A stretch of 64,000 nucleotides of DNA from positions 7,878,001 to 7,942,000 of the forward strand of contig NC_135054.1 in the NCBI RefSeq assembly GCF_051014685.1, written 5' to 3'. A program made the position numbers and the translations under genes. Of this stretch, positions 47,432-60,600 are shown in pieces (positions within the stretch are counted from its first letter, which is position 1; every line of letters starts with the position of its first letter). The notes under the pieces were generated by a model. The model was not told the DNA's origin. It searched no databases and saw only the letters and a list, made by a program, of their open reading frames with translations. Origin of the DNA: Ptiloglossa arizonensis (Eukaryota; Arthropoda; Insecta; Hymenoptera; Colletidae).

Positions 47432-49480
47432 CATTAAGAATTGCTGTATACACTAGAGTTTTGTCCTTTGCAATGGAATAGAAGTAATTTATTTGGCTAT
47501 TTGACACACAACTCGTCAATTAGCATGACTACCTCTTCTAAAGTTCAAATTACATTTTGTCGACGCAATAAAGTAACTTCTGCCGATCGTACTTCGTGTT
47601 CTATTAATATTATACATAGAAATATACCAGACACAACCCTTTTAGTCTCAGGTTCTGGCCATAGAGAAGGTGTATACCAACTTTTAGTGAAATTGGTCCA
47701 AGTTTCCCTTTGCATAATTCAGTAACATTTAACGAGCAATTTTTTATGAACTCGAAAACCTGGAGCAGTGAATTCCATATTTTTATACGACTGATAATAG
47801 CTCCGTCTTATAAATTATTATATTTAAATGTAACAAGAATATTCAATGAAAAACCTAAAGTAACGAGCCTAAAATACCAACACAGATGCAATTTATAACA
47901 CCTTTGGACATATTAATTCTCTAACCGTTAAATTCACCGAAGCAATTAATTCCTAAAGCAATTGTTTTTGACCTCCGTTAATGTGACCGTGACAATTTCG
48001 ATAATAATTTTATTTCCGGCTATATAACAGGTCTCAACAGATCCAAATAATTGTGATACTCGCCACGTTTGTGAAATTATCCTTGTAAAATTATGATTGC
48101 AAGGTATAAACAACTGTCAGAACAAGTAATTTGTCTAATTTCGTTATAGTCGAAAACAATAATTCAATAATAATTCACCGTCTGTAGTTACAATTATTTT
48201 CAAATCTTATATTATTTATGAACTCTGTTTCCTGTCACTTTTCATTATGAATAAAAGTATGTTACTTTAATATAATTATGCTTCTTTTTTCTCCAAAACT
48301 TATATTAACCTCTGTTTCTAATTCAATGTCTTTACCAAAGTTTCTTAGATTACTTTTAAATAAGTTTCAAAATTTAAAATGAAAACGTAAATAAATTAAT
48401 ACACGTGTTTAGAAAGTGTACAATTAGCTTACGTTAATCAAAACGTTCGTAACCTTATAGTTTCGTATCGTTCTCGTTGAAGCGTTCATTCAATAATCCA
48501 CGAAAGTAAATAAAAATAATGTTCCATTAAAAAGAAGGAATCGCGTATCGTAATATTCGATGTAAATCTCCTAACCGCAATTATAGCCATCGATCGAAAT
48601 CTAAAGTCAATACTGTTTCAGGGAACCCACAAGTTATTTATTTAACGAATTTAATAAATCACACGTATCGGCCATTTTATTGCTCACTGTGTCGTATATT
48701 ATTTCTCGTCCATTGGTATATTTTGATGCGTCAGTTTCCCAACGTGGGTTCTCGTACGAAATAAAAATCAAAGGTGAAGCAAGAAGCAATTATACCCGAT
48801 GATCGCGTTGAACGTCATCGTCAACGAGCACGTGTACGCGCACGATCCTCCTGGCATTAAAATTTACTTCCGTGACTTCCCTTTTCGAGAAAACCGGCGA
48901 ATTTATCGAATTTGTTCTACGGACGATTCCCACGCCGGTGCGAAATTACCCGAGGTAAATTCATCGTCGAAATAAATCAGCTCGTCGAAAACATAAATTT
49001 AATTCAACGGGCCGCGCTCCGGAGTTAACGCTCCTTTTATTAAATTTACAGCAACTTCCACGATGCGAACGTAACACACGGAAGTTGTGTCTCGTGTCGC
49101 GTTCTGCTTCATTCGAAGAGGAGTTCTCGATTTTCGCTTCGACGGACGCGACACGATATCCGCAACTTTCGAAATTCGCGTTGCGCATTCCGTTTACGTC
49201 CGCTTTGGAAAACGCGAGGCGGGATCGACGATGGATCCGTATCGATTTGAATGTTCGAGACCGAGCGAACCGATCACGAGGAATTCCGCAAACGTAATAC
49301 CGCGTTTGTAAAAGTACCGTGATGCTTTAACCATTCGACGACGTAGGGACGAATGTTCGTGGAGTCGGCAACTTTTTCATTTTTACGAATTTTATCGCAA
49401 TATTTTAAGGGAGGATTTTTGAAAACCTCTAGGAAGTATGTGTGCGTTTTTATGTATATACATACAATTTTATGTACCTA
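47432..49480. other. AT-rich, then a CpG-rich patch at 48720-49320
   Basis: No gene recognised. In the CpG-rich patch two plus frames (49085-49311) and one minus frame (48961-49188) overlap, with arginine-rich translations as expected from CpG. Confidence 0.45.
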
Positions 49481-49690
49481 CAGGGTGGCTTAGCATATTG
49501 GGGACAAGTTTTAGAGGTATATATTAATCTGGGAAATAAATAAAAAAAGTCTCGGTAAACATGGGTCTGAATATCGTTAATTTCGAAATTACAAGATATT
49601 TTGTACAATACTACGAGCTGTTAACAAGTACAATTAGAAATTACGAACTTCGTAGAGGAGTATCGATAAATCAAAGTATATTTTTTTGGT
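49479..49690 (+). repeat. Possible fragment of an ACAGGGTG-ended insect repeat
   Basis: CTACAGGGTGGCTTAGCATA is followed by a GGGACAAGTTTT box, AATAAATAAAAAAAGT, and TAAACATGGGTC. This order resembles a widespread class of insect DNA repeats whose ends begin ACAGGGTG and which carry an 'AACATGGGTC' box. No matching opposite end is visible, so this would be a one-ended relic. From memory of the pattern only. Confidence 0.4.
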
Positions 49691-52490
49691 TCGACCTGAA
49701 AGGAATTTAATCCAAAATGTCTACATTTTACGAAGGAAAAAAGAGAAACTCAGTGCAATCGATGATTTCGGAGATAAGAATGCATTTGTGCAGCTCGAAA
49801 GTAAAAGAAATCGAAATTTCAAAAACTGACAAAAATTGCAAACTTCAACGTTCTGTACTTTTTGAACAAATTTGACACCAGAAAAATTCTGATTTACGTC
49901 ATTCCTTATTTCACACGGATTAGAATTGATTTTGCCGATCGATTTGGCCAATGACACATATACATTACCACAGAACATCGAAATATAAAACAATTGAAAC
50001 ATTTAAATAAATTAAATTTAATCAATGCTTGCTTTATTATCTGCACCATTGAAATTTGTTATAATAACAAATATCGTGTACTATTAAATCATATTAATAT
50101 ATTTAATGTAATACATATTATGTGTTAATGTAAACGATGTATTACCAAATACATACAATTTATGAATAAATGGTGTAAATGTTGACGTGCTTTGTAATTA
50201 CATACATACATATCTGCTTAATTTATCCTTTAAAAATATAATTTATAATTCTCCTTCTTCGAACCAGTATATGAGCTGAAATCCTTAATCGAACGCAGCC
50301 CAAAATTATTTATTTAATTTCATTCGATGATTTAAAAATATATGAGAAAGAGGATTACATAAAATGTAAGTGTTAATTGGATTTAATCGGTCCTTAAATT
50401 AAGAAGTCTTTTTGGATTTACAGCACGATTTAGAGAGAAAGAAGCACAGTTCTCGACTCTGAACAATTTCAGTAATAATTTCAGAATCTATGCAAAACAA
50501 AAATCATTCTTTCATTTGAGCTCTATTACGCAGGAAAATGTTTTCATCGATGACGTTTCGTAGAACTGGTACAAATGCAACTGTATTTTGTCAAATATCG
50601 GATGGAGAACTTGAAATGTTCTTTTCGGAAGTAATTATTTAAAACAAGAAACATTCTCTGCAAAGTATCTGTGATAAATTCACGTCACAGTGAACGTGAA
50701 CGTAAGAATCGCCAAATTAACCTAACAGCCGAAATTAAAGGCTGGATTTCCTGGTCCGTTCGTGTATGGTCGTGGAAACGTTAAATAAAATATTATCCGA
50801 ACAAAATATTGGTTTTCGAAAGCTGTAAAGAAACGCTCGAAATGGAATTCGAGTAGCGGAAATGGAACTTAACCACCGTGCATCGAAACAACCGATAAAT
50901 CCTGATCCGATGCAGGATTTTTACACGCGAAAATACCTTCATATTTTCATGGGTACGTAGAGTGTAACACGTTTTACGGGGCAATATATTTAGAACCGAT
51001 ACTCGAACGCGTGTCGCGATATTTTCATTTTAGAGGAGGCGGACCTCGTAAACGGGGCGAAGTTTCAGATGACGCGTCTGCCAAATGAATTTAAGAAACA
51101 CCCGACCCACCCTTCGCCGTCCGTGTGTCCTCGTTCAACGTGTTTCACGTCAGCTGGGATATTACAAACAGAAACTCCGTTATCGGTTTTTATTTGAAAA
51201 TTTCCGGAAACTTTCGTTCCACTGTTTGCGCAAACGTGCGCTATCTCGCGACGCCACGTGCACATTTTACAACCCCTACTCGAGGGGGGGGTTGAAAAAA
51301 GCGGAACATCGGGTTTCTGACGCCCGTGTACCTGACATAGACCAATAAAATGCCTCGGGGGCATCTTTTTTACGAGCCTTCCCGGAGCGACATGTGCGCC
51401 GACCGACGAGATTTTTCTTCCCCGTGTTCCCTTCGTCCCTGCCAAACCGCCCTCTCGATCCCTATCTGGCCCCGTGGCCGCGTTTCGAGAGTATCGCGGT
51501 AAATCGCAATATTGAATACACCGAAGGGCACAACCATGATACGTTCTTGTAGATTATTTTACGCGCGCGTTCGGAGGGTAGCGCCAAAGCGGATTTCGTT
51601 TTGTACTCGAGGGCCAATTTTGAAGGTAGCCTTTAGCAATTATGATCAACGTTAACGACCTCATTGATTTCGATTAACCTGGAACGCGTTAAAGGGGAAG
51701 GGGACCGGTGTTTCTGGGTAGAAAAATAATGTGTGTTCGCTGGGAGTTATCAAGGTGTGATCATCGGAAAATTCGGTCATTGGTAAATTGGATGGAGGTA
51801 CGTAGTAGATAATTTTGGACGAGAGTATGGAAAACGAAGAAAGAGAATTTTTGTCGATTTTAATCGAGTTAACAGTGGCTCGAAAATATACTTGCACCCT
51901 GTATCGTAAGGAAATTATTCTTAGCTGTACGACTTGTTTCAATGAAAGTTTGCGCGCATGCAGAGCATAACGGTGTATATATGGAGAAACTTTTTTGCCC
52001 ACAGGGAATTTCTTTAAGCAGGTCGGATCAAGTCTCGAAGGTTTCAATGTTCCTTTTATGTTTTTCGTGCAACTTTTTTAGGACATTTTGCAACAGAATG
52101 ATAAAGCACTAAAAGGTGAACATTTTTCACATTTTTCGTATGAAAAGTTTTGCTCTACTTCACATTACTACGATGTTGTCTTTGACAAATCGAAGAGACG
52201 GTGGCACTGTAAAGATTGATTTTAGCCGATTTCAGAGGATTTAAATCGTTATGCATCGACTTTAATGAGAATAAGAATATTATATTGTGTTCAAATAAGT
52301 GTAATTATTGAACATAAAAAAACACTTGGAACCGTAAGCAAAATTATTTTTAAATATATGAGCGGTGACAAGTACAATGTCATGTACAATGTCAATGAGT
52401 ATGGTTGTTATCTTCTTCTGTTTTTCAAATAGACTATCAATATTTCTTTTCATCGTTGAATCCCACTCTTCGAAATATTGTTAGAGATAA
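49691..52490. other. AT-rich, then a CpG-rich patch at 50940-51640
   Basis: No gene recognised. The CpG-rich patch carries overlapping frames on both strands (87 and 126 codons). A 128-codon minus frame at 51661-52047 has no domain I know. Confidence 0.45.

Positions 52491-52574
<84 letters not shown>
52491..52574. repeat. Compound microsatellite (CT)n(AT)n(ATGT)n
   Basis: About 12 CT units (52491-52514), 24 AT units (52515-52562) and three ATGT units. The long pure AT run suggests ongoing slippage. Frames through it give alternating Tyr-Ile and Ser-Leu and are artefacts. Confidence 0.97.
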
Positions 52575-55500
52575 AAGCGATAGACTGTAAGCGCATATTT
52601 CCATTGAAAAAAATATCAGACAGACGAATTGATTTTTAAGCCAGTTAGCATATTCATAAACGCACACCGCTACGCGCATTACCATCGAACCTGCTACGAA
52701 AACTGTTTGTATTGCTGTTGAAGGACTCTTCGATCCTGACCGTTCGAAAAATTTCACTCATCTGCAAACAGGAAATTAAAACGCTGCCGGGCAATCTTTC
52801 TCGCGTTATTTTTAAAAAATGACGGTAACTTTTCAAAAAAAATTCGTAAAAGGATCTATCGTGGCTTCGGTTAGTGTCCGTTGAAATTTTTGTACGTTGG
52901 AAAAACCAACGAAAATGATAAAAATCTGCGCGTAGTATGTCAAATATTCAATGTGTTCCGTTTGGGCAAAAATTCTCGTAAAATGGTCCGTGTCGTAAAT
53001 TATTTTAGAAAAAAAAAAAAGAATACCCACCGGTTTCGTCTCTCGCGAAATTTCAACCGGTAAAAAACAGACGCCAGTTTCCCTCGAAATTAATTAAAAT
53101 AACGAAACTTACCGAGAGGCTTTACCTTTAATTGCCCGCGACTCGATCCTTGACTTTCGTGAATTCGCGGATTCCTTGGGAAATTACACGCTCACGGATA
53201 ACCGAAAACAATCGAATCGATAGCAATCGCGGTCTCGATGCAACAAGAATCGACGAAGCCCCGTTTCCCCTTCGAAATCGAATCCGTCGTTGACATAACA
53301 GAATTTTCATCGATCGTTCATCCAATCCGCGGCTCTCCATTTCCTCCCACAGTGTTCACCGGAAGACGGTTCGCACCCCATACCTCGGTAAAAAATATTG
53401 GCGGACTAATTAAGCGGTGAGTAATAACGATCGGCGCGGGCCTCGTCGATGCACGCGGTTGCTTTGTCAGTTCGGAACACGAACGGCGTTCGTCGCGAAT
53501 AAAGGGGAGCGAGAACGCGAATGATAATTAACCGCTTCGCAAATACGCTCAGCTTTGGCGCATTCCATAAGCCAAAAACCTGGATACGGATTTCGATGGT
53601 TCAAAGTAAAGCAAACACCGCCATCCAGCCGCGGTAAGGGAATTCGCGCGTACCGCGCGTAATGAACGTTGCAGAGTGCCGGCTGCATATCACGACTGCG
53701 AAATCACGTCGATTAATCGGCACGATTCGACGCGACGCAGCCAATCATCGATTTTCCACCGTCTGCATTCACGATCGTGGTAACGTTTCCTCTTACATTT
53801 TTCTAATAATGGAAAGTCGCGAATTGCGTCTGGAGATACTTTTATTCGTTCTTTTGTGAAACGTAGGGGTGAATATCCGGAATTTAGTTCGAAGGGTAGC
53901 ACGGAGTATCGTTCGTACGTTTTCGAGAAACACATTTTCGTGAAACACATTCTTTTGATATATCGTAGAAAATGTGTGAATCCCGGTGGAAGATCTTGAT
54001 TTAGTTTTTGTTTAGATCTAGGAAAGGATACCCAAGATTACATTGGAAAACAACAAAGATCCACTACTCGTCCGTTTTCAAGAAATGAATCGTTGCAGCG
54101 TATTATTGAAAATATATTACAGTGTAACGCCTCGTAAAAGCGCAATTGTACTTGCGAGATCACGACCGACGTTTCCATTTCTTTCCTTTCGTTTTTATCA
54201 ATTGTTCGCGTTCGCCTATTAATTACTTGCACGGGTAGATTCTTCTCTTTCGATCGTGTCACGTTTGCAAATAGTATCATTTACAACGGATACTTTATTT
54301 GTCGAGACACAGTTTTGTTCTTCGTGTTAACGGTGCACGGGAAAACCGATAGCCCGATGTTGCAGAGCAAGACTCGGGATCGCGCGACGCGCCTAAATTC
54401 GTCAGACAATGCAAACGAACCGGAACTTCGTTCGGCTCGGAAAAATCACCGCACACGTTCCCGGAATAAAATTCAACGCGCAGTTTCGTCCATTGTTGCG
54501 ACTTATAACGAAATTTTTCGCAATGACAAGACCAATCGGATAGCCAGCCGGCTGGCGAAGCACAATTTCGCGTATTTGCCGATTCCTCCGGGCGTAAGCG
54601 AAACAAACGTATCCCCCGTGTTTAATCATCTGGCCCGTTGTCTCCCTCTCTTCGACGCCGGTCGTGACGCCGGCTGGCATCCATCGCGATACCGGCTTAA
54701 TCGTTACAAGTCCCGTGGGATCGAAAAAAGTAGATTAGACTACTTTCGCAGCCAGATTCTGCAACCGTTCTGTGGGGCAAACACGATGTTCGTGAATGGT
54801 TCGTGAAACAATGCGCATTGTTCGAACTCTTCTGTCCCGAAGAGAGCCGTTTAAAACGATGGTCGTCGATGGAAATTTTCGGTGAAACGGACATTCATCG
54901 ACGGTGAGAATCAATCAAGGGACGAGGAACTTCGGAACAAGACGCGAAAGAAAGAATTTTACGTGGTACGATTTCGAAATTTTCGATCTTGCAACAAAAT
55001 ACTAATATTCTGTGACTTTCTTTCGATGGTACTTCGTGCAATTTTTCGTAGATTTCGCTCTACTGTCTGTACTGGTTATCGAAATTATATTCTAGTGTTT
55101 TTTTTGTTTTTTTTTGAATACAATGCCAGCGAGCTCTCAATTTTGATTGTTTTATGCACGTTTGTTAATCTCGACTAATTATAAGTAATATTACTTCGAT
55201 AAAATACTTACCTCCTGAAGTCACGATCTCGTTTACGGTGTATCGTTGTGTCCACCGGATAAGTAACGGCTTCCTTCTTCCGTGATTGGAAAGCATGGTA
55301 TTCTATTTCGTTCGATAATATCGTCGATATCTCGACAAATCAACTTCTAGCCGCGAAACAAGCGAAATTACGTTGGAAAATAGGAGCGTGTACTGGAATC
55401 GTTCTAAATTATCGGAAACGAAAGACGTATATATCTAATTAAACAGATGGACATACACATGTGCCCAGGAAACGAACGATAATAACGCTATTGTTAAAGT

Positions 55501-56015
55501 AAAGTAGAAAATTAATACTGAGTTTATTTTCAGAATGTATTACGAAGTAGACTCTAAATTGTAATTAATAATTATTTATACAGTATCTGTATTTCTGATA
55601 AGAATATTATTAACAGTTCCTTACTACGTTCAATGTAACGAAATGAAATTTCTAGAAGCGCGAGAACAATATCGTAAATCGAGTTTACCTGACCTGTAAC
55701 ACAATCCCGAAAAATGTATACTTCCATTATTTTTAAAACAAATCGTGTTTATCATGATACATTCAATTCATAAATACGTACATAAAATACACTGGACGAT
55801 ATATATTTTCTTCATTGTACAGCTTTCGAAACGGTACTGTAAATGGCACCTGAAAGAGTGGCAGGGTGGATTTTAAAATGAATGATTGTACACAGAAGAT
55901 GCACAAAAAACGTTAATATAATAACAATAATATATATAACGTATATGCATGTATACATGGTTCTTATTACAACAATTTCATCATTTCGTTTTCCCTAGAC
56001 TACCCATAAAGAGTC
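52575..56015. other. CpG-rich stretches at 53100-53770 and 54290-54900, otherwise AT-rich
   Basis: No gene recognised. The 163-codon plus frame 54315-54806 overlaps two minus frames (54295-54606, 54402-54680) and lacks any known domain. CpG-rich composition removes stops in all frames here. Confidence 0.45.
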
Positions 56016-56126
56016 ACCGGAAGTGGCAATTCGAATCCATCTCGTCCCCCGCGACCGAAAATTCGGTCGCAACGAATCCCCATCGCGAAACGAGCTGGCT
56101 TCGTTACAATCCTCGTAACTTCCGGC
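56016..56126. promoter_or_regulatory. Inverted pair of ETS consensus sites around a CpG-rich hairpin
   Basis: ACCGGAAGT at 56016-56024 and ACTTCCGGC at 56118-56126 are perfect ETS-family sites (GABP type) in opposite orientation. Between them is an 8-bp stem with a 4-base loop (GCGACCGA, AAAT, TCGGTCGC; 56053-56072). An inverted CCAAT box (ATTGG) lies near 56355. ETS pairs of this kind are common in TATA-less housekeeping promoters. A donor-like GTTAG/GTAAGC is on the minus strand near 56203. No exon is proved on either side. Confidence 0.35.
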
Positions 56127-57677
56127 ACACTCACCGATATAATATGTATATTTATAGTATATTAACATCTTCTTTTCTGGACTCGCCTGTATGCGCATCG
56201 CTTACCTAACGCAGTTACAAAAGAAATTGCCCTAAACCTTTTATTTTTTTTTACTATTTTCGTATTTCCTTCTGAAGCTATGTAATTTACATCGGGGATC
56301 GCCAAAACGAGCAAAGAAAACGTGATTTCCGTTTAAGAAAAACTCCCAGAGCGATTGGTTATTGTTACGCGCTCAAAAGATAAAATCGTAGAGCGAAATA
56401 TAACCTCAAAAGTGTTGCATTTAAGTCTATCTGTGCATTTTTACATTTTCGTTAATTTCCGTGTCAATTTCTCGGCCATTTAAATGCAACTTCCTGGAAT
56501 GAAAAAGACATGTGGCCTGGATGACTGTCAAGCCGATTTTACAAAAGCTACCCTGCGCGCTACTGTAATTCGTGCTTTGAACGCGGTACCTTTAGTCGAG
56601 GTTAGGTTTCATGGCAGTATTTTTAGCTCCATCTCGCTTCTTGCGCATATACGTATCCTGGTTATACTTTATTTTTATATATACATATATTCATGTACAA
56701 ATTTCCACATACGCGTTACAAAGACGTTTAATAATAATACTTTCACCAATTTCACCGAAAGTTTCTGCAAACACGTTGGATTTTTACGTAGCACCAGAAA
56801 TATTAGATCGCGGTAATAAAAATATTAAGATCGTGGATACATGTACGACGCGCAGAGACGGACAGAATTTTATGCGAATAATAGACGACGGATAAAAGCT
56901 CTGTAGACCTATTTATTTGTAACGTTTATTCGATTGACAGTTATTCTGACAGCATTTAGTAATTTTTATCGAAGGAATAACGCATCGAGAGGTGTTTATT
57001 CGAGTAAATATTTTGTCCATCCGCGATGGTGTGGCAGTGAACGTTTTAATTAGCGCCATATAACGCGGAGGGGTAGGAATTTTTCTTTCCTGGAAAAGTT
57101 CACATTTTTTCCCGCAAGAGATGCGTTCCAAGAAGCTCTTTCGGAGATCCCTGCCCTACCTGTACGCCTCTGTGTCCGTGTGTAACTGTGTAATAGTACA
57201 TGTCAAAGTGGAAGAACGTTAATACGTATATCCGAGGAGGTGTGAATTAATATTTACAATTACGTGTTTGTCTTGGAATCGAGACGCCTAGGAATGACCG
57301 TTGGATTAATTGTCGCTCGAGTTTCCCATTGCTGGAGCGTCGATAGACCTAACTATTTACGGGGTTTGACCGATGTTCTACGACTATTGTACTTCGTTGA
57401 TGGAAGTATTTTCCACTCCTCGATAACGCCGCGAGAATCGAGGAGTGCTACAATTATCTGACAGTATTCGTGGAAACGTTCGCATAAAAATTGCTTATAC
57501 CGCAAGGAACGGTCTACGGATCCCTTTTATTCGTCAAAATGACATCCTCTGTTTCCATATATCTGGCAGCAGGTTTACATTTCGAGAGAATTGCGACACA
57601 CGACGAAATTTATTGCGATCCGACAGTCCGAGAATACGTTAGATCGGTAAGAAAGTAACGTGGTTCTTTCAGCGACC
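56127..57677. other. No gene recognised
   Basis: Two overlapping plus frames start at 56484 and 56611 (110 and 94 codons) downstream of the ETS sites. Neither has a recognisable domain. The second starts in a fair context (TTTCATGG). These are the best places to look for a small exon near the ETS pair. Confidence 0.35.
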
Positions 57678-57678
57678 A

Positions 57679-57699
57679 AAAAAAAAAAAAAAAAAAAAC
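57679..57699. repeat. Poly(A) run of about 20
   Basis: Homopolymer of A. It could be the tail of a short retroposed sequence, but no source sequence is recognised upstream. Confidence 0.9.
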
Positions 57700-60600
57700 A
57701 GTTTTAACATCTACCACTTTCTACGTGTATAATTTCTATAGCACGAAACTACAATTTTCTTACCAACCTAGAAACGAAGTTTTGAATATCAACAATTTCC
57801 AAAGTACAAAATAATAAAGTTTCCCATTTCGGTATAAAAAGCGAGGTCCCCTTAAATGTCTAACGAATAAAGTTCTCGAAATGTGAAAATTCTCTAAAAA
57901 ATAACGTGGTGGTAAAATTTCACGTTACATTAAACAGGCAGTATGAATTTTTCCCGTGAAACTTGAGCGGTATTAACGATAATTCAATGTATTAACGATA
58001 ATTGTGAAATTCAATGTTCTGTACTCGGTAAACAAAGTCAAAACCAGCAGAATGGCGATTGAAACGTTCTTTAATTTTCCATGGACCACTTTTTCTTTAA
58101 ATTATTTCTCATACTTCTTTATCAAATTTATAAAGTTCACGACTAAGTACACAAATACGTAAATAGTATACCGTCTATTGTCACTGAAGATGTTATTGCA
58201 TTCTGCTCTGAACGAAAACAACACGATCACCCAGAACAGAGTGAATATTTCGCTGTCGTGCGATTTTCTTGTCAAAAAGCGATCGATCGCCACCCACTTC
58301 GATTGTTTCGTAGAGTCGAGTGTGCCTTCGAACGGTCGTGGAAGCACGCTCGCTCCTATAAATGTGATTCGGAAATATATGTTCATACTTCGGAGGAGAG
58401 GGGGGAGTGAATCTGCACACCAAGCGAATAAAAAATATTCTACGAACGTATGCCGTCTGTACCATAGTTTTCGAGTTATGGACGATAGAAGAAAATATTC
58501 AAAGTGTCCCCTTCGTGGGTCAACATTTTTATTTCGGAGCCATTTAAAGTCTATCGCATATCTAACGTAAATCGACAATCCATTGTACGGAACTGAGAAG
58601 TCGACCTTTGGAAAGAATTGAGAATCGTATCAGATTCAAACATTTCGATCGATCTTCGAATACCTGCAACTACAAGTAAAAATTGCACGACATTCACATT
58701 TCTCTGTAACACGGTATTGCGTTCCCCTTATGATGAAATTCGGCTTCAAAAAATCGATTTTTCTTTCGTCGACGCTTTGAACATTGTCCTCGATCATCCA
58801 TAATTCGAAATAAGGTATACAAGGCGTACGATATCTGTTACTCACGTTGGTACGTAGATTCAACCCTCGAAGTATAAGGGTACGTATTTTTGAATCACGC
58901 GCTTTTCACCGCATCGACTGAATTGTCGCGCAAGTGCACGATAGTACGCGTCTAGCCTCGCTCGCTACTTTACGCGTTACAAAACACGAGTAAATAACCT
59001 TCTCGAAGAATTCTGCTCGCTAAATTCCATCCAGAGGTATTCACTTCAGTTCTCCGGTACGAAATTGCGCGCGGTCTCGCGACGCGTCCCCGCGTTACCG
59101 ACGGAACGAAAACAAACAAGCGGAGACACAAGACGAGCCGCGTCGTTCACGGAGAAACCGGTCGCCGAGCGAACAAAAGTCACGAACTCGAAAGCGACGT
59201 TTCTCGTCGGGAGACAACGCACGATCCACGCGCGCTACGACGAACGAACAACTACACCCCCTCCCCCCCTCTCTGTCTCTCATCGGGGTTTATTTTCACG
59301 GTCGAACGAGTCGAAGAAGCGACGACGGAGTCGTCGTGAAAAAAAGAAAGAAAACAACTCGCGACTCGGGAGCACGCGGAAAGGAAAAAGCTGACAAGTG
59401 AAATTTTACGAGATCTGACCCGTGACGCGAGAACTTAAAGCGGCTCGCAGCGTCTCGAATGAAAGTTTCATTCTGCCACGACGCGATACGGAGTCGAAGA
59501 AAAGGAAACAGTGTCGTGGGATTAACCCACGAGGGAATAAACGAGGGCGTATCGGAAGCTCGATAAAAATAAGCAATTGTTCGACGCGGATCGTGCGTAG
59601 ATCGGTCGTCGAGATGGGTGGGGGAAATAAAATCGTGGACGTGTAACCGAGCGAATTGCTGCGAACTTTTTCGAGCGAATCGAGAAGGCGCACGCGCGGT
59701 CTCGAGCGGAAATAATACTATCGATGATCGACGAAAACGAGGAATCATTGGAAAGGTGCTGAAAACGGAACGAATTTGGAAGTCACGGAGTTTGCGAAAG
59801 AAAAAAAAAAAAAATCTGACTGCTTCGTTGTAGCGATTACGGTGCAAGAAGATTCTGTGCGAGGGGGACGTTACTGGAGACACTATCGTGGAATATCTAC
59901 TTACATTTCGCTAACGTTACTCGGTTTTAAAGCCACTTCGACCCTCCAGTACGCACGGGTGTTGCACCCATGGGAATTTTACACGTCGATAACTTATCAA
60001 TTCGTAGTTTCGCTAACATTCAGTATTTTATAGCCGTGTTTTATAATGCCGTGAATCGATTCACACAACTTTGGTATTTACATGACCGTTGCACCGTTCA
60101 CATCAAAATGTTTATCAGAGCGTACTAGATCCAGCGACGGTGGTTCGCGTAACACTTTTCGTCGATGGATTTATCGAAAAATGTTTTTTTTTTTTTTTAA
60201 ATTATTCATACGGTACGAATGTTGTAACCATTGATGTACGTATTACTTTATTCGTGCGAAACTGCATCTGGAAAGTACGAATGCAGGGAAACTTACTTTG
60301 AAAGATTTAACCAAAGCTCTAATGCGATTACGGATTGATATTCTAGCTAAACTTTCGAATCTCTCTACAAACGTTACAGATTTCGTAAGTTACATATTGT
60401 ACAACTCTCGCAAGTTCACAGTACCGGATACTGACCACAGAAATATGGCTGCTTGAACCAGTCTCCCGGAATTGTGGTTGCAGTTCGTAAGTTCTCTTCT
60501 GTTTCCATTATCAATAATCAGTTTCATCGAGACGTTGACTGCCAAGATTTCATAAAACTTTCCTTGGACGGTACTCCAGATTTGTTTTCATAATGAACAC

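Noticed and set aside
52405..52757. Open frames through the microsatellite
   Set aside because: Translations are alternating Tyr-Ile and Arg-Glu runs produced by the repeat.
54315..54806. 163-codon plus frame
   Set aside because: Arginine/serine-rich translation of CpG-rich DNA with overlapping open frames on the other strand.
56028..56040. TTCGAATCC as a tRNA B box
   Set aside because: No matching A box or acceptor stem could be placed around it.
58102..58578. 158-codon minus frame mirrored by a 130-codon plus frame
   Set aside because: Both strands open over the same bases; no family recognised for either.
59296..59883. Largest open frame, 195 codons, minus strand
   Set aside because: Low-complexity translation with a phenylalanine run from a poly(A) tract; several other frames are open on both strands over the same CpG-rich DNA; no domain recognised.
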